Of a stretch of DNA of 55,943 nucleotides, positions 1-8,467 are shown in pieces. The stretch spans positions 1 through 55,943 of the forward strand of contig JAPHSW010000072.1 of NCBI GenBank assembly GCA_026196615.1, written 5' to 3'. Position numbers and translations under genes: made by a program. This DNA comes from Gammaproteobacteria bacterium (GTDB lineage Bacteria; Pseudomonadota; Gammaproteobacteria; GRL18). The notes under the pieces were generated by a model. It saw only the letters and a program-made list of their open reading frames with translations. It ran no database searches and had not been told where the DNA came from. Each line of letters opens with the position of its first letter. Within the stretch, counting starts at the first letter, position 1.

Positions 1-1
1 G

Positions 2-100
2 CCTATATTATATCAAAAACTTGCAATTTTAGCACCTGTAATGAAAGAATATATCCTTACAAATCAAAGTGCTATGATTTATTCAGGTTCGACTATATAG
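2..100 (+). CDS. C-terminal tail of an unrecognised gene, cut by the left window edge
   Basis: A reading frame is open from the window edge to a TAG at 98-100 and would encode a 32-residue tail ending in SAMIYSGSTI. I do not recognise it. It lies on the same strand as motA and ends about 117 bases before its start. Because the region is AT-rich, a 32-codon open frame could be chance, so this is only a possible partial gene. Confidence 0.3.
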   Translation, partial: PILYQKLAILAPVMKEYILTNQSAMIYSGSTI

Positions 101-217
101 GTTTAATTAGCTATATTTAATCTAAGTCTATTGATAAAGTTAAACATAGAGCCATTAGGTAGCTTTTGTAATTGCTTTTTCTGGTTTAAGTTGTTCGTTA
201 TTATTAAGGGAACTTAC

Positions 218-1078
218 ATGGGGTTTATACTTGGTGTTGCTATCGTTGTCTTGAGTGTATTTGGTGGTTATATTTTATCACATGGCCATATGGCTATGCT
301 TATGCAGCCTTATGAATTTTTGATTATAGCAGGAGCAGCTTTAGGTGCTTTTATTATTGCCAGTCCAAAATATCTTATTGTAAAAGTATTGAAGCACTTC
401 CCTGATCTCTTTAAGGGGTCGAGATACAACAAAGGGAGTTATCTTGATTTATTGGGATTAATCTTTGTACTGTTATCAAAAGCAAAATCTCAAGGTTTGG
501 TAACACTTGAATCTGATGTTGATGAACCTCAATCCAGTGAAGTTTTTCAACGTTTTCCCACGCTTTTGCAAGAAAGTCGAGCAATGGAGTTTATGACAGA
601 TTATTTACGCCTGATAATCAGTGGCTCTATGAATGCTCATGAACTAGAAAACTTGATGGATGTAGAACTTGACAGTCATGAAGAAGAAGCCAAACAGGTT
701 AGCTCAGCAATTACAAATGTTGCGGATGGACTGCCTGGTTTTGGTATTGTTGCTGCCGTATTAGGGGTAGTGATTACTATGTCATCTCTAGATCAGCCTC
801 CAGAAATTCTTGGAATGCATATTGGTGCAGCATTGGTTGGTACTTTTCTGGGTATACTGCTTGCCTATGGTTTTGTTGGTCCTATGGGAAAATCTCTTGA
901 ATATAAAGAGCAGGAGGAACAACGTTTTTTAGAATGTATCAAGATATGTATTATTGCTTTTCTAAGTGGTTATTCTCCGCAAATCACAGTTGAATTTGGA
1001 CGAAAAGCCATTTTCTCAGATGTTCGACCCAGCTTTTTTGAACTTGAAGAGCATGTTAGAAGCATAAAAAAGAAATAG
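218..1078 (+). CDS. motA: Flagellar motor stator protein MotA
   Basis: MotA is the inner-membrane stator subunit that, with MotB, conducts ions and drives flagellar rotation. The protein is 286 residues, close to the usual 285-295. It starts with a hydrophobic helix (MGFILGVAIVVL), has a second near residues 35-50, a large charged cytoplasmic loop, and the family hallmark DGLPGFGIVAAVLGVV before the last two transmembrane helices. I chose the ATG at 218: the frame is open back to a TTG at 131, but those 29 extra residues do not resemble MotA, whose first helix begins right at this methionine. motB follows after 65 bases, so they are probably one operon. The polar and charged loop and the MotB partner fit the proton-driven class, but ion choice cannot be settled by reading alone. 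Confidence 0.95.
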   Translation: MGFILGVAIVVLSVFGGYILSHGHMAMLMQPYEFLIIAGAALGAFIIASPKYLIVKVLKHFPDLFKGSRYNKGSYLDLLGLIFVLLSKAKSQGLVTLESDVDEPQSSEVFQRFPTLLQESRAMEFMTDYLRLIISGSMNAHELENLMDVELDSHEEEAKQVSSAITNVADGLPGFGIVAAVLGVVITMSSLDQPPEILGMHIGAALVGTFLGILLAYGFVGPMGKSLEYKEQEEQRFLECIKICIIAFLSGYSPQITVEFGRKAIFSDVRPSFFELEEHVRSIKKK

Positions 1079-1143
1079 TTTAATCTGATGGATACTAACT
1101 CACAAAAATTTTTAACAAGTATTATTTTGGCTAAAGGCTTACT

Positions 1144-2079
1144 ATGAATGACAATCAGCCCATAATAAAAAAAATAACCAAAAGAAATCATGCTGGTCAT
1201 CATGGTGGTTCCTGGAAAGTTGCCTACGCTGATTTTGTTACTGCGATGATGGCTTTTTTTTTACTCATGTGGCTATTGGGGTCAACGGATGAAGAACAAA
1301 AAGCTCAACTCAGTGATTTTTTTGAAAACCCAACTGTATTTCTTGAGAACAAAGAATCTGGTGGAGCGAGTATTATTGATTTTGGCGAGCGCGGAAAAAG
1401 CGGTGTCAATATTAAAATTGAGGAAGTTTCATCTTCTCAGGAGGCAGATCAAACGGCTGAATTATCTGAACGGGAGCTGGATAAGTTATTACAAGAAAGG
1501 GAACAAAGAGAATTGGCCTCACTTAAAGAGTTGATTGAAAAATCTATTGAGGAAAGCATGATTCTAAGTGATTTCAAAGAACAATTGAAATTGGATGTTA
1601 CTAATGAAGGTCTGCGAATTCAAATAATTGATCAGGATAGCAAACCGATGTTTGATGTGGGAAGTTCACATCTGAAGGATTATGCAGATGATATTTTATT
1701 TGAAATTAGTCAGTTATTAATTCAAGTACCCAATAGAATAAGTATATCAGGTCATACAGATGCGACTCCATATAGTGATAATAACTCAAACTATTCTAAT
1801 TGGGAGTTGTCCTCTGATAGAGCAAACTCAGCTCGTCGTACATTCATTGACTCTGGAATGGATGAAAACAAAATTGGACGAATTATTGGTTTGGCATCTT
1901 CTGTTTTATATGATCAAAGTGATCCTAATAGTCCGATTAATCGGCGAATAAGTATTGTTGTTTTAAATAAAAAAACAGCACATGATATTGGTCTTGATGA
2001 GGAACCAATGGCTTTAGAAAAGAAATTAAAACCTGAAGAAGAAACAGAGCAACCTGTTGATTTAATTCCTTTGTGGTAG
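1144..2079 (+). CDS. motB: Flagellar motor stator protein MotB
   Basis: MotB is the stator subunit that carries the ion-binding aspartate and anchors the stator to peptidoglycan. The 311-residue protein has a basic N-terminus (GHHGGSWKVAYADFVTAM), one transmembrane helix (about residues 28-46) beginning with the key Asp of YADFVTAMMAFF, an acidic coiled linker, and an OmpA-like C-terminal domain (about 170-280). The latter has the motifs ISGHTDATPY and SSDRANSARRTF, typical of peptidoglycan binding. It sits 65 bases after motA and ends at a strong hairpin facing the convergent protease gene. No chemotaxis genes follow, as in stator loci lying apart from the main flagellar cluster. Confidence 0.96.
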   Translation: MNDNQPIIKKITKRNHAGHHGGSWKVAYADFVTAMMAFFLLMWLLGSTDEEQKAQLSDFFENPTVFLENKESGGASIIDFGERGKSGVNIKIEEVSSSQEADQTAELSERELDKLLQEREQRELASLKELIEKSIEESMILSDFKEQLKLDVTNEGLRIQIIDQDSKPMFDVGSSHLKDYADDILFEISQLLIQVPNRISISGHTDATPYSDNNSNYSNWELSSDRANSARRTFIDSGMDENKIGRIIGLASSVLYDQSDPNSPINRRISIVVLNKKTAHDIGLDEEPMALEKKLKPEEETEQPVDLIPLW

Positions 2080-2082
2080 GAA

Positions 2083-2120
2083 AAAGTAGTGTAAACAGAC
2101 AAATATTTGTTCACTACTTT
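2083..2120. terminator. Bidirectional terminator between motB and the degS-like gene
   Basis: A 9-bp perfect inverted repeat (AAAGTAGTG at 2083-2091, CACTACTTT at 2112-2120) lies between two convergent genes. The plus-strand exit runs into GTTATTTTATAGTTTTTT and the minus-strand exit into a short T run, so it could stop transcription both ways. The long loop can form further pairs (AACA with TGTT). Confidence 0.65.
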
Positions 2121-2136
2121 GTTATTTTATAGTTTT

Positions 2137-3318
2137 TTAAGAACCAGACATCTGGGGACGTTCTTCGGCAAGTACTTTAAACTGCAATGATTGGTTTCGT
2201 CTTACCCCTTTCAAAATCGCAATATCACCTGGGCGCAAGTTAGTGATTAAACTTAGCGCACTTTTTGCTGAAGATATTTTGATATTGTTAATATGAGTAA
2301 TAATATCTCCAGCTTGAATGCCTGCTTTTTGCCCAGGGCCGTTTTGTAATACACCAATGATTAACAGGCCTTGTTTGATTTCACTGTTGAGTTGTTGTGC
2401 CAACATGGGAGAAATTTCTTTGGCTTCAATACCTATCCAACCACGACGTACCTCACCAAAAGTGATTAGTTGATACATGACTTCGCGGGCGAGAGAAGAT
2501 GGAATAGCAAAGCCGATTCCTTGAGAGCCACCACTATTACTGATATTAATGGTATTCAAACCAATCATTTCACCTTGGGTATTAACTAATGCACCTCCTG
2601 AGTTTCCAGGGTTAATTGCAGCATCTGTTTGAATAAAATTATCAAAATTATTAGCCCTGAACTGAGAACGATTAAGAGCACTGACGATACCTGATGTAAC
2701 AGTGTGTCCCAAACCAAAGGGATTACCAATGGCGAGGACAATATCGCCTACCTGAAGCATTGAAGAATTACCAAAGCGAATGGTTGAGAGATTCTGTGCA
2801 GTCACTTTTAGAAGTGCTAAATCTGTTTCTAAGTCGCGACCAACAATGCTGGCACGTAAAAAACGACCATCTTTTAAAAGTACTTCAATATCTTCAGCAC
2901 CTGAAATAACATGATTATTGGTTAGAATATGTCCCTGGGAAGAAACAATAACCCCTGAACCCAGATTAGTTTCTTCCTTGTAACGTGAAGGAGGTGGACG
3001 CCTATCAATCAATGCTCTAAGTGTGGCATTATTGTATAAGCTACTTTGTTTCTTAATACGTTTTCGGGTAAAAATATTAACGACAGCGGGTGCTGCCTGG
3101 TTGACTGCGGGGGCAAAGCTGGTGATGCCAACCTGTGCAGGTTGGTGATTTGTGTTGTTTTGAGTTATGTTAATGGCTTCTTTGGAAGCGTTATTATTAA
3201 GAGACTGATTGTTTTCTGTCTGCAGAAATAAATAGTTATATCCTAGGGCAAGAATAAAGCCAATTGCTGCGGAGAAAATTAAAAAAAATGTATGGGATGA
3301 CTGTTTTTTTATGACCAT
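2137..3318 (-). CDS. degS: Membrane-anchored HtrA-family serine protease, DegS/AlgW-like
   Basis: Trypsin-like periplasmic protease of the HtrA family. DegS/AlgW proteins sense misfolded outer-membrane proteins through a PDZ domain and cleave the anti-sigma factor of the envelope stress sigma factor. The protein is 393 residues, with an uncleaved N-terminal anchor (about residues 11-31), a linker, a protease domain with the triad in TNNHVIS, ETDLALL and NPGNSGGAL, and a single PDZ domain near the C-terminus (GPGQKAGIQAGDIITHIN). One PDZ domain and an N-terminal anchor favour DegS/AlgW over two-PDZ DegP/DegQ. The position next to NIF3 and petABC resembles the algW region of Pseudomonas, as I recall it. 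The sigma-factor pathway itself is not in this window, so the substrate is inferred. Confidence 0.9.
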   Translation of the reverse strand: MVIKKQSSHTFFLIFSAAIGFILALGYNYLFLQTENNQSLNNNASKEAINITQNNTNHQPAQVGITSFAPAVNQAAPAVVNIFTRKRIKKQSSLYNNATLRALIDRRPPPSRYKEETNLGSGVIVSSQGHILTNNHVISGAEDIEVLLKDGRFLRASIVGRDLETDLALLKVTAQNLSTIRFGNSSMLQVGDIVLAIGNPFGLGHTVTSGIVSALNRSQFRANNFDNFIQTDAAINPGNSGGALVNTQGEMIGLNTINISNSGGSQGIGFAIPSSLAREVMYQLITFGEVRRGWIGIEAKEISPMLAQQLNSEIKQGLLIIGVLQNGPGQKAGIQAGDIITHINNIKISSAKSALSLITNLRPGDIAILKGVRRNQSLQFKVLAEERPQMSGS

Positions 3319-3432
3319 TTTGATATTTTACACAAAAAAAAATGTTTTGGTGTCAGGTTTAACCCATTTTTACGTGACAGACTTGGTTAGAAGGTCATTT
3401 TAGGTTAAATAGACTCATTGATGAGGAATAAT

Positions 3433-4176
3433 ATGGTAAATCGTGCTGATTTAATTAATTATTGTGATGAACTTCTGGAGACAGAGGTGTTTAAAGACTA
3501 CTGTCCAAATGGCTTACAGGTTGAAGGTAGTGAATCTATATCAAAAATTATTTCAGGTGTCACAGCCAGCCAGGCATTGATCGATGCGGCAATAGAAGAA
3601 AAAGCTGATATGTTGTTAGTTCATCATGGTTTTTTTTGGAAGGGGGAATCTCCTGTGTTAACCGGTATAAAAAAGCGTCGATTAAAGTCTCTTTTAATGA
3701 ATAACATTAATCTTGTGGCATATCATTTACCTTTGGATGCTCATAAAACCTTAGGAAATAATGTTTTGTTGGCTGAAAAACTGGGTGTGGATGTAGAGCA
3801 ATTTTTTGCCAACAATAATATTGCTTTGATTGGTAATATAACTCAACAGACAGGAAGTGATTTTAAATTAAGTATCACTGAGATTTTAGAACGGGAGCCT
3901 TTGCATATTGAAGCTGACAGAGTAATTCATAAAGTTGCTATATGTACTGGAGCAGCACAGGGATATATTGAACAAGCGATTGAAATAGGGGCAGATGCTT
4001 TTATTAGTGGGGAAGTTTCTGAAAATACCTGGCATATCGCAAAAGAGAATAATATTCATTATTTTGCAGCAGGACATCATGCCACAGAAAGATATGGAGC
4101 ACAGGCATTAGGTGAGCATTTATCCAATTATTTTAGAATAAAACATCAGTTTATTGATATCCCTAATCCGGTCTAA
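3433..4176 (+). CDS. NIF3-like dinuclear metal-centre protein (YbgI family)
   Basis: Member of the NIF3/YbgI (GTP cyclohydrolase I type 2-like) family, ring-forming proteins with a two-metal site and unsettled function. Metal-ligand motifs are visible: LLVHHGFFW near residue 65, AYHLPLDAH near 100, and GHHATERYG near 215, with the conserved GEVSENTWH just before it. I chose ATG 3433, which gives 247 residues and has GAGGA five bases upstream; an ATG at 3421 and a TTG at 3418 are in frame but add nothing family-like. The gene is divergent from the protease and lies ahead of petABC. Confidence 0.9.
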   Translation: MVNRADLINYCDELLETEVFKDYCPNGLQVEGSESISKIISGVTASQALIDAAIEEKADMLLVHHGFFWKGESPVLTGIKKRRLKSLLMNNINLVAYHLPLDAHKTLGNNVLLAEKLGVDVEQFFANNNIALIGNITQQTGSDFKLSITEILEREPLHIEADRVIHKVAICTGAAQGYIEQAIEIGADAFISGEVSENTWHIAKENNIHYFAAGHHATERYGAQALGEHLSNYFRIKHQFIDIPNPV

Positions 4177-4566
4177 TTTGGCTACTTTAAACATAGTATT
4201 TTTATTGAAAAATTGTGCCTTAAAGTGATGATTGTAACGATAAATTGAAAATCGAGTTAAATTTAGTTTTTCTGCAATTTTGAAGATTATAGCGACAAAA
4301 TTATGATAAATATCACCTTAATTAGTAAATAATGAAATTGTTCTTGATATTATCCCCAGCATTTAAGAAAATACTGCAAATTTTTTTGGTATCGAATAAA
4401 GAATAATGACACACTTCTAGTTAATGACACCTTACAAATACACCTTAAAGTGCATTGAAAAGTGTTGTTGAGATAAAGAGCATACACAGAGAAAAATCTT
4501 TCTTTTTATGCTCTTTATTTTGTTAATTTGGGGCGGGTTAAGATCTTGTATTTGGGAGTTAAGTAA
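4177..4566 (+). promoter_or_regulatory. 390-base petABC leader and promoter region
   Basis: No gene is visible here. The stretch is AT-rich and ends in the petA start. It holds an FNR-like dyad TGAT-AAAT-ATCA (4304-4315) matching four of five positions of each TTGAT/ATCAA half-site, and a perfect 12-bp hairpin at 4473-4518, listed separately. The promoter of the bc1 operon is expected in this gap, but I cannot pick a convincing -35/-10 pair. Confidence 0.5.
4473..4518 (+). promoter_or_regulatory. Perfect 12-bp inverted repeat in the petA leader
   Basis: ATAAAGAGCATA (4473-4484) and TATGCTCTTTAT (4507-4518) are exact reverse complements separated by 22 bases. The right arm is followed by TTTTG. 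The structure ends 48 bases before the petA ATG. It could be an attenuator or terminator-like leader hairpin, an mRNA-stabilising element, or a terminator of a short upstream transcript. Confidence 0.55.
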
Positions 4567-5172
4567 ATGAGTGCAGACGTAAATAATAGCAAACGTCGCT
4601 TGCTAGTTGCAGCCACATCTGTGGTTGGTGCTATTGGCGCTGGTTTTGTTGCTGTACCTTTCGTCAAATCCTGGAATCCTAGTGCTAAAGCTTTAGCCGC
4701 GGGCGCTCCAGTCCTTGCTGATATCAGCAAGCTTGAAGAAGGGCAAATGATTACCGTAGAGTGGCGAGGTAAGCCAGTTTACATATTAAAACGAACAGAA
4801 GAAAACTTGAAAGTATTAGAAACTGATACTGACATGTTAGCCGATGTTAATTCTGATGCCTCTAAGCAGCCGGAATATTGCAAAAATTCAGCGCGAGCAT
4901 ATGAAAACCATGCAAAAATTTCTGTTATGGAAGGTGTTTGTACTCACTTGGGTTGTGCTCCTAAATATGTGCCTGACTTAAATAATCCTTTTGCGGGTTC
5001 TTTAGGTGCAGACTGGAAAGGTGGTTTTTTCTGTCCTTGCCATGGTTCACTTTATGATTTATCTGGTCGAGTCTACTCGTCAATGCCTGCACCAACTAAC
5101 TTACCTATTCCTCCTCATTATTTTAAGAGTGATACGGTGATCCTGATTGGCCAAGATGGGAGTAACGCATAA
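4567..5172 (+). CDS. petA: Ubiquinol-cytochrome c reductase, Rieske iron-sulfur subunit
   Basis: Rieske [2Fe-2S] subunit of the cytochrome bc1 complex; it takes the first electron from ubiquinol and passes it to cytochrome c1 at the periplasmic face. The 201-residue protein has a twin-arginine-like N-terminus (KRRLLVAATSVVGAIGAGFVAV) that also serves as membrane anchor. The cluster-binding motifs CTHLGC (125-130) and CPCHGS (156-161) are both intact, with two Cys and two His ligands. Its stop overlaps the petB ATG by one base, so the two are translationally coupled. First gene of the petABC operon. Confidence 0.97.
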   Translation: MSADVNNSKRRLLVAATSVVGAIGAGFVAVPFVKSWNPSAKALAAGAPVLADISKLEEGQMITVEWRGKPVYILKRTEENLKVLETDTDMLADVNSDASKQPEYCKNSARAYENHAKISVMEGVCTHLGCAPKYVPDLNNPFAGSLGADWKGGFFCPCHGSLYDLSGRVYSSMPAPTNLPIPPHYFKSDTVILIGQDGSNA

Positions 5173-6413
5173 TGGAACAAAAATCCAATGGTTTGATGGG
5201 CTGGATTGACGCCCGTTTTCCTGCGACAAAAATGTGGGAAGATCATCTTTCAAAATACTATGCACCTAAGAATTTCAACTTTTGGTATTTCTTCGGTTCG
5301 TTAGCAATTATGGTTTTGGTTATCCAGATTCTTTCTGGTGTTTTTCTTGCTATGTTTTATAAGCCTGATACTGCATTAGCATTCCAGTCGGTAGAGATGG
5401 GGATTATGCGCGATGTTGAATGGGGTTGGTTAATCCGTTATTTCCATTCTACGGGCGCTTCGGCATTCTTTCTTGTGGTCTATCTGCACATGTTCCGTGC
5501 TTTGATTTATGGTTCTTATAAGAAGCCACGTGAATTAATCTGGATCTTTGGAGTATTAATCTTCTTAGCACTTATGGCTGAAGGTTTTATGGGCTACTTA
5601 CTGCCTTGGGGACAAATGTCTTTCTGGGGTGCTCAGGTGATTATTAATTTGGTGAGTGCGATTCCTTTTGTGGGTGAAGACCTGGGTATCTGGGTTCGTG
5701 GTGACTTCGTCATCGGCGATGCGACTCTGAATCGTTTCTACTCTTTACATATTGTTGCTATTCCTCTGATTTTAATTGGTTTGATTGTTGCTCACATTAT
5801 TGCTCTGCATGAAGTGGGTTCTAATAATCCAGACGGCGTTGAAATTAAGAAAAACAAAGATGAAAATGGTATCCCTAAAGATGGCATTCCTTTTCACCCA
5901 TATTACTCAGTTAAAGATATCGTAGGTGTTATCGTTTTCTTGATGTTCTTTTCGATTGTTGTGTTCTTTGCCCCTGAAATGTTTGGTTACTTCCTGGAGC
6001 ATGCTAACTTTGAGCCTGCCAATCCTTTGAAGACACCTGAACATATTGCTCCAGTTTGGTATTTTACTCCTTACTACTCAGTATTGCGTGCAGTCCCAAG
6101 TATTGCTGGTTCAGCCTTCCCTGGTGTTATTGCTATGGGTGCAGCGATTGTGGTTTTGTTTTTCCTTCCATGGTTAGATCGTAATCCAGTTAAATCAATC
6201 CGCTATCGTGCGGGTTGGTACAAAATTCTGGTTGCAATCTTTGTTGTCACTTTCATTATTCTGGGTGTTTTAGGTACTCTGGCACCAACTGATGGACGTA
6301 CTCTGCTTGCTCAGGTCTGTACGGCTTACTACTTTGCCTTCTTCTTATTGATGCCAATTTATACGAAGTTGGAGAAAAATAAACCAGTTCCAGAAAGGGT
6401 AACAATGAAATGA
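5172..6413 (+). CDS. petB: Ubiquinol-cytochrome c reductase, cytochrome b subunit
   Basis: Cytochrome b, the multi-helix core of the bc1 complex holding both b hemes and the quinol oxidation (Qo) and reduction (Qi) sites. At 413 residues it has the normal length for bacterial cytochrome b. Visible hallmarks are heme-ligand histidines in RYFHSTGASAFFLVVYLHMF and SLHIVAIPLILIGLIVAHI, the GYLLPWGQMSFW segment lining the Qo site, and the PEW-equivalent motif written here as APVWYFTPYY. It overlaps petA by one base and petC by four (ATGA), so the three are made from one message. Confidence 0.97.
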   Translation: MEQKSNGLMGWIDARFPATKMWEDHLSKYYAPKNFNFWYFFGSLAIMVLVIQILSGVFLAMFYKPDTALAFQSVEMGIMRDVEWGWLIRYFHSTGASAFFLVVYLHMFRALIYGSYKKPRELIWIFGVLIFLALMAEGFMGYLLPWGQMSFWGAQVIINLVSAIPFVGEDLGIWVRGDFVIGDATLNRFYSLHIVAIPLILIGLIVAHIIALHEVGSNNPDGVEIKKNKDENGIPKDGIPFHPYYSVKDIVGVIVFLMFFSIVVFFAPEMFGYFLEHANFEPANPLKTPEHIAPVWYFTPYYSVLRAVPSIAGSAFPGVIAMGAAIVVLFFLPWLDRNPVKSIRYRAGWYKILVAIFVVTFIILGVLGTLAPTDGRTLLAQVCTAYYFAFFLLMPIYTKLEKNKPVPERVTMK

Positions 6414-7147
6414 AAAAGACAATCCTGGTTCTGCTATTAACTACAATAGCAATGATAAGTACTGGCCTTACAATGGCCGCTGGTGGTGGATATCCAAAGT
6501 CGCCTGCTAATGTCAATGTTGATGATATGGCTTCACTTCAACGTGGTGCTAAAGTCTTCAGTGACTACTGCTTGAGCTGTCACTCAGCAAAGTTTGTACG
6601 CTTTAATCGCGTTGCAGATGATCTGGGTATGACCGAAAGTGAAGTGATGGAAAACCTGAACCATCTTGGTGGTAAGTTTGGTTCGACCATGACTGCTACT
6701 ATGACAGATGCTTATGCCAAAGAATCTTTTGGTGCAGTTCCACCTGATCTGTCATTAGTGGCACGTTCAAGAGGTGTTGATTGGTTATACACTTATTTGA
6801 TAAGTTTCTATGCAGACAGTGCTAAGACTACGGGTCATAACAATGCTATTTTCAAAGATGTTGGTATGCCTAATATCTTCTGGAAACAAGAAGGTGTTAA
6901 GAAAGCAGTTTATGAAGAGCATGATGGTGTAAAAACACTGGTTGGTCTCGAAGTTGTTGAACAAGGCACAATGGCACCAGAAGAATTTGATACTATGATT
7001 CGTGATTTAGTTGCTTTCCTATCTTATATTGGTGAGCCAAATCAAAGCTATCGTAAGTCTTTGGGTGTTTATGTTCTGGTCTTTTTGTTTATCTTCTTTG
7101 GTTTTGCTTATGCGATGAAGAAAGACTACTGGAAAGATGTTCACTAA
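6410..7147 (+). CDS. petC: Ubiquinol-cytochrome c reductase, cytochrome c1 subunit
   Basis: Cytochrome c1 receives electrons from the Rieske protein and hands them to soluble or bound cytochrome c. The 245-residue protein has a cleavable signal peptide (to about residue 24), the heme c motif CLSCH at 54-58, a likely Met ligand in the VGMPNIF region, and a C-terminal transmembrane anchor (about 218-237) followed by a basic tail. Its ATG overlaps the petB stop as ATGA. A GC-rich hairpin follows at 7221-7239. Confidence 0.96.
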   Translation: MKKTILVLLLTTIAMISTGLTMAAGGGYPKSPANVNVDDMASLQRGAKVFSDYCLSCHSAKFVRFNRVADDLGMTESEVMENLNHLGGKFGSTMTATMTDAYAKESFGAVPPDLSLVARSRGVDWLYTYLISFYADSAKTTGHNNAIFKDVGMPNIFWKQEGVKKAVYEEHDGVKTLVGLEVVEQGTMAPEEFDTMIRDLVAFLSYIGEPNQSYRKSLGVYVLVFLFIFFGFAYAMKKDYWKDVH

Positions 7148-7220
7148 ATTGATTTGAACTCTATTCCTTAGCTCAGGTCTAAGGAGCAGAGTTTTAAAGC
7201 TAAAAAAAGCAATTATTTAT

Positions 7221-7239
7221 AGGGGGCTCCATGCCCCCT
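7221..7239 (+). terminator. GC-rich hairpin after petC
   Basis: AGGGGGC (7221-7227) pairs with GCCCCCT (7233-7239) around a five-base loop. GTTTGCGTTT follows, a weak T tract. It lies between petC and sspA and may partly terminate the bc1 operon transcript. Confidence 0.5.
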
Positions 7240-7270
7240 GTTTGCGTTTATGATTTCCTATGGAGGAACT

Positions 7271-7903
7271 ATGACTCAACTTACAAACAGAAGATCAATA
7301 ATGACCCTTTTTTCTGATGGGAATGATCTTTTGAGTCATCGAGTAAGAATGGTTTTAGCTGAAAAAGGCATTAACCATGAAATTGTTAATGTTGATTCAG
7401 AAAATCTACCAGAAGATTTAATTGATTTGAATCCCTACAATACAGCACCAACTTTGGTCGATCGTGATTTGGTTTTATATGATGCTCAGTTGATAATGGA
7501 GTATCTGGATGAACGTTTTCCACATCCACCATTAATGCCTGTTGATCCTGTTAATCGTGCTAAATTAAAAATGTTACTGATTAGAATTAAAAATGACTGG
7601 GATCCACTGGTTGAAAAATTAATTGGTAAAACTGAAAAGCAAGGTGTTAAACAAAGAAAGGAACTTCGTGAAAGCTTAGCGACAATCGCACCAGTGTTTG
7701 AACAAAAAGCTTTTTTTATGTCGGATGAGTTTACTTTAGTTGATTGTGCTCTTGCACCCATTTTATGGCGTTTGAATGAAATGTGTATTGATCTTCCTGA
7801 TTCTGCTATTGCGGTGAGTCAATATGCTCAGCGTTTATTTGAAAGAGAATCTTTCCAGGAAAGTCTTTCGGATGTTGAAGAAGATATGGAAATTGTTTCT
7901 TAA
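7271..7903 (+). CDS. sspA: Stringent starvation protein A
   Basis: SspA is a glutathione-transferase-fold protein that binds RNA polymerase and alters transcription during starvation and acid stress. The 210-residue product follows the family throughout: an N-terminal thioredoxin-like domain with MTLFSDGNDLLSHRVRMVL, then DLNPYNTAPTLVDRDLVLY and IIMEYLDERFPHPPLMPVDP-type segments, and an all-helical C-terminal domain with DEFTLVDCALAPILWRL. I chose ATG 7271, with GGAGG four bases upstream, over an in-frame ATG at 7250, because the product then lines up with E. coli SspA (212 residues). sspB follows 90 bases later; the petABC-sspAB order is conserved in gammaproteobacteria. Confidence 0.95.
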   Translation: MTQLTNRRSIMTLFSDGNDLLSHRVRMVLAEKGINHEIVNVDSENLPEDLIDLNPYNTAPTLVDRDLVLYDAQLIMEYLDERFPHPPLMPVDPVNRAKLKMLLIRIKNDWDPLVEKLIGKTEKQGVKQRKELRESLATIAPVFEQKAFFMSDEFTLVDCALAPILWRLNEMCIDLPDSAIAVSQYAQRLFERESFQESLSDVEEDMEIVS

Positions 7904-7993
7904 ATCTAACAGCCTTCCTTCATAGTAAGAATAGCAATTTGATTTTTATATGAAGGGAGGAGTAAGTTTTATTATTGAATAAATAGGTTACTT

Positions 7994-8392
7994 ATGACTT
8001 TGAGTCGCCCCTACTTATTGCGTGGAATATATGACTGGCTCACTGATAATGACCAGACTCCATACCTATTGGTTGATGCTGAAGCAGAAGGTGTTATTGT
8101 TCCTATTGAGCATGTACAGGATGGTAAGATCATATTAAACATTAGCCTGACTGCTACACGTGATTTAGAATTAACAAATGATGGTGTCAGTTTTAATGCT
8201 CGTTTTGGTGGAAAACCAATGAAAGTGAATGTACCTATTATGGCGACATTAGCTTTATATTCAAAAGAAAATGGTCGAGGTATGATGTTTCCTGAAGAGG
8301 GGGATGATAACGATCCTTCTACTCCAGATCCTGAACCAATTAAAGGAAAAGAAGAAGCACCTCAAAAACCTCACTTGACCCTTGTAAAATAG
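7994..8392 (+). CDS. sspB: ClpXP adaptor SspB
   Basis: SspB tethers ssrA-tagged stalled-ribosome products (and regulators such as the RseA fragment in E. coli) to the ClpXP protease. The 132-residue protein has the dimeric substrate-binding domain (SRPYLLRGIYDWLTDN to about residue 100, with FNARFGGKPMKVNVPI). A flexible acidic tail follows, ending in KPHLTLVK, which matches the ClpX-binding tail of the family. It is downstream of sspA and probably co-transcribed with it. A 14-bp hairpin follows. Confidence 0.95.
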   Translation: MTLSRPYLLRGIYDWLTDNDQTPYLLVDAEAEGVIVPIEHVQDGKIILNISLTATRDLELTNDGVSFNARFGGKPMKVNVPIMATLALYSKENGRGMMFPEEGDDNDPSTPDPEPIKGKEEAPQKPHLTLVK

Positions 8393-8425
8393 CGAAGGAC
8401 TAGATAACAAAAAAACATAATTTAT

Positions 8426-8464
8426 TAGCAGAAGAACAAATGCATTCCACTTGTTCTTCTGCTA
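8426..8464. terminator. Terminator between sspB and the convergent oxidase gene
   Basis: A perfect 14-bp inverted repeat (8426-8439 with 8451-8464, loop of 11) fills the gap between convergent genes. On the minus strand a run of seven T follows about ten bases after the stem (8409-8416 region). It can serve either strand as a stem-loop; the T tract is better placed for the minus-strand gene. Confidence 0.65.
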
Positions 8465-8467
8465 GCT

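Noticed and set aside
2137-3318. DegP/DegQ soluble chaperone-protease
   Set aside because: There is only one PDZ domain and the N-terminal hydrophobic segment looks like an anchor rather than a cleaved signal.
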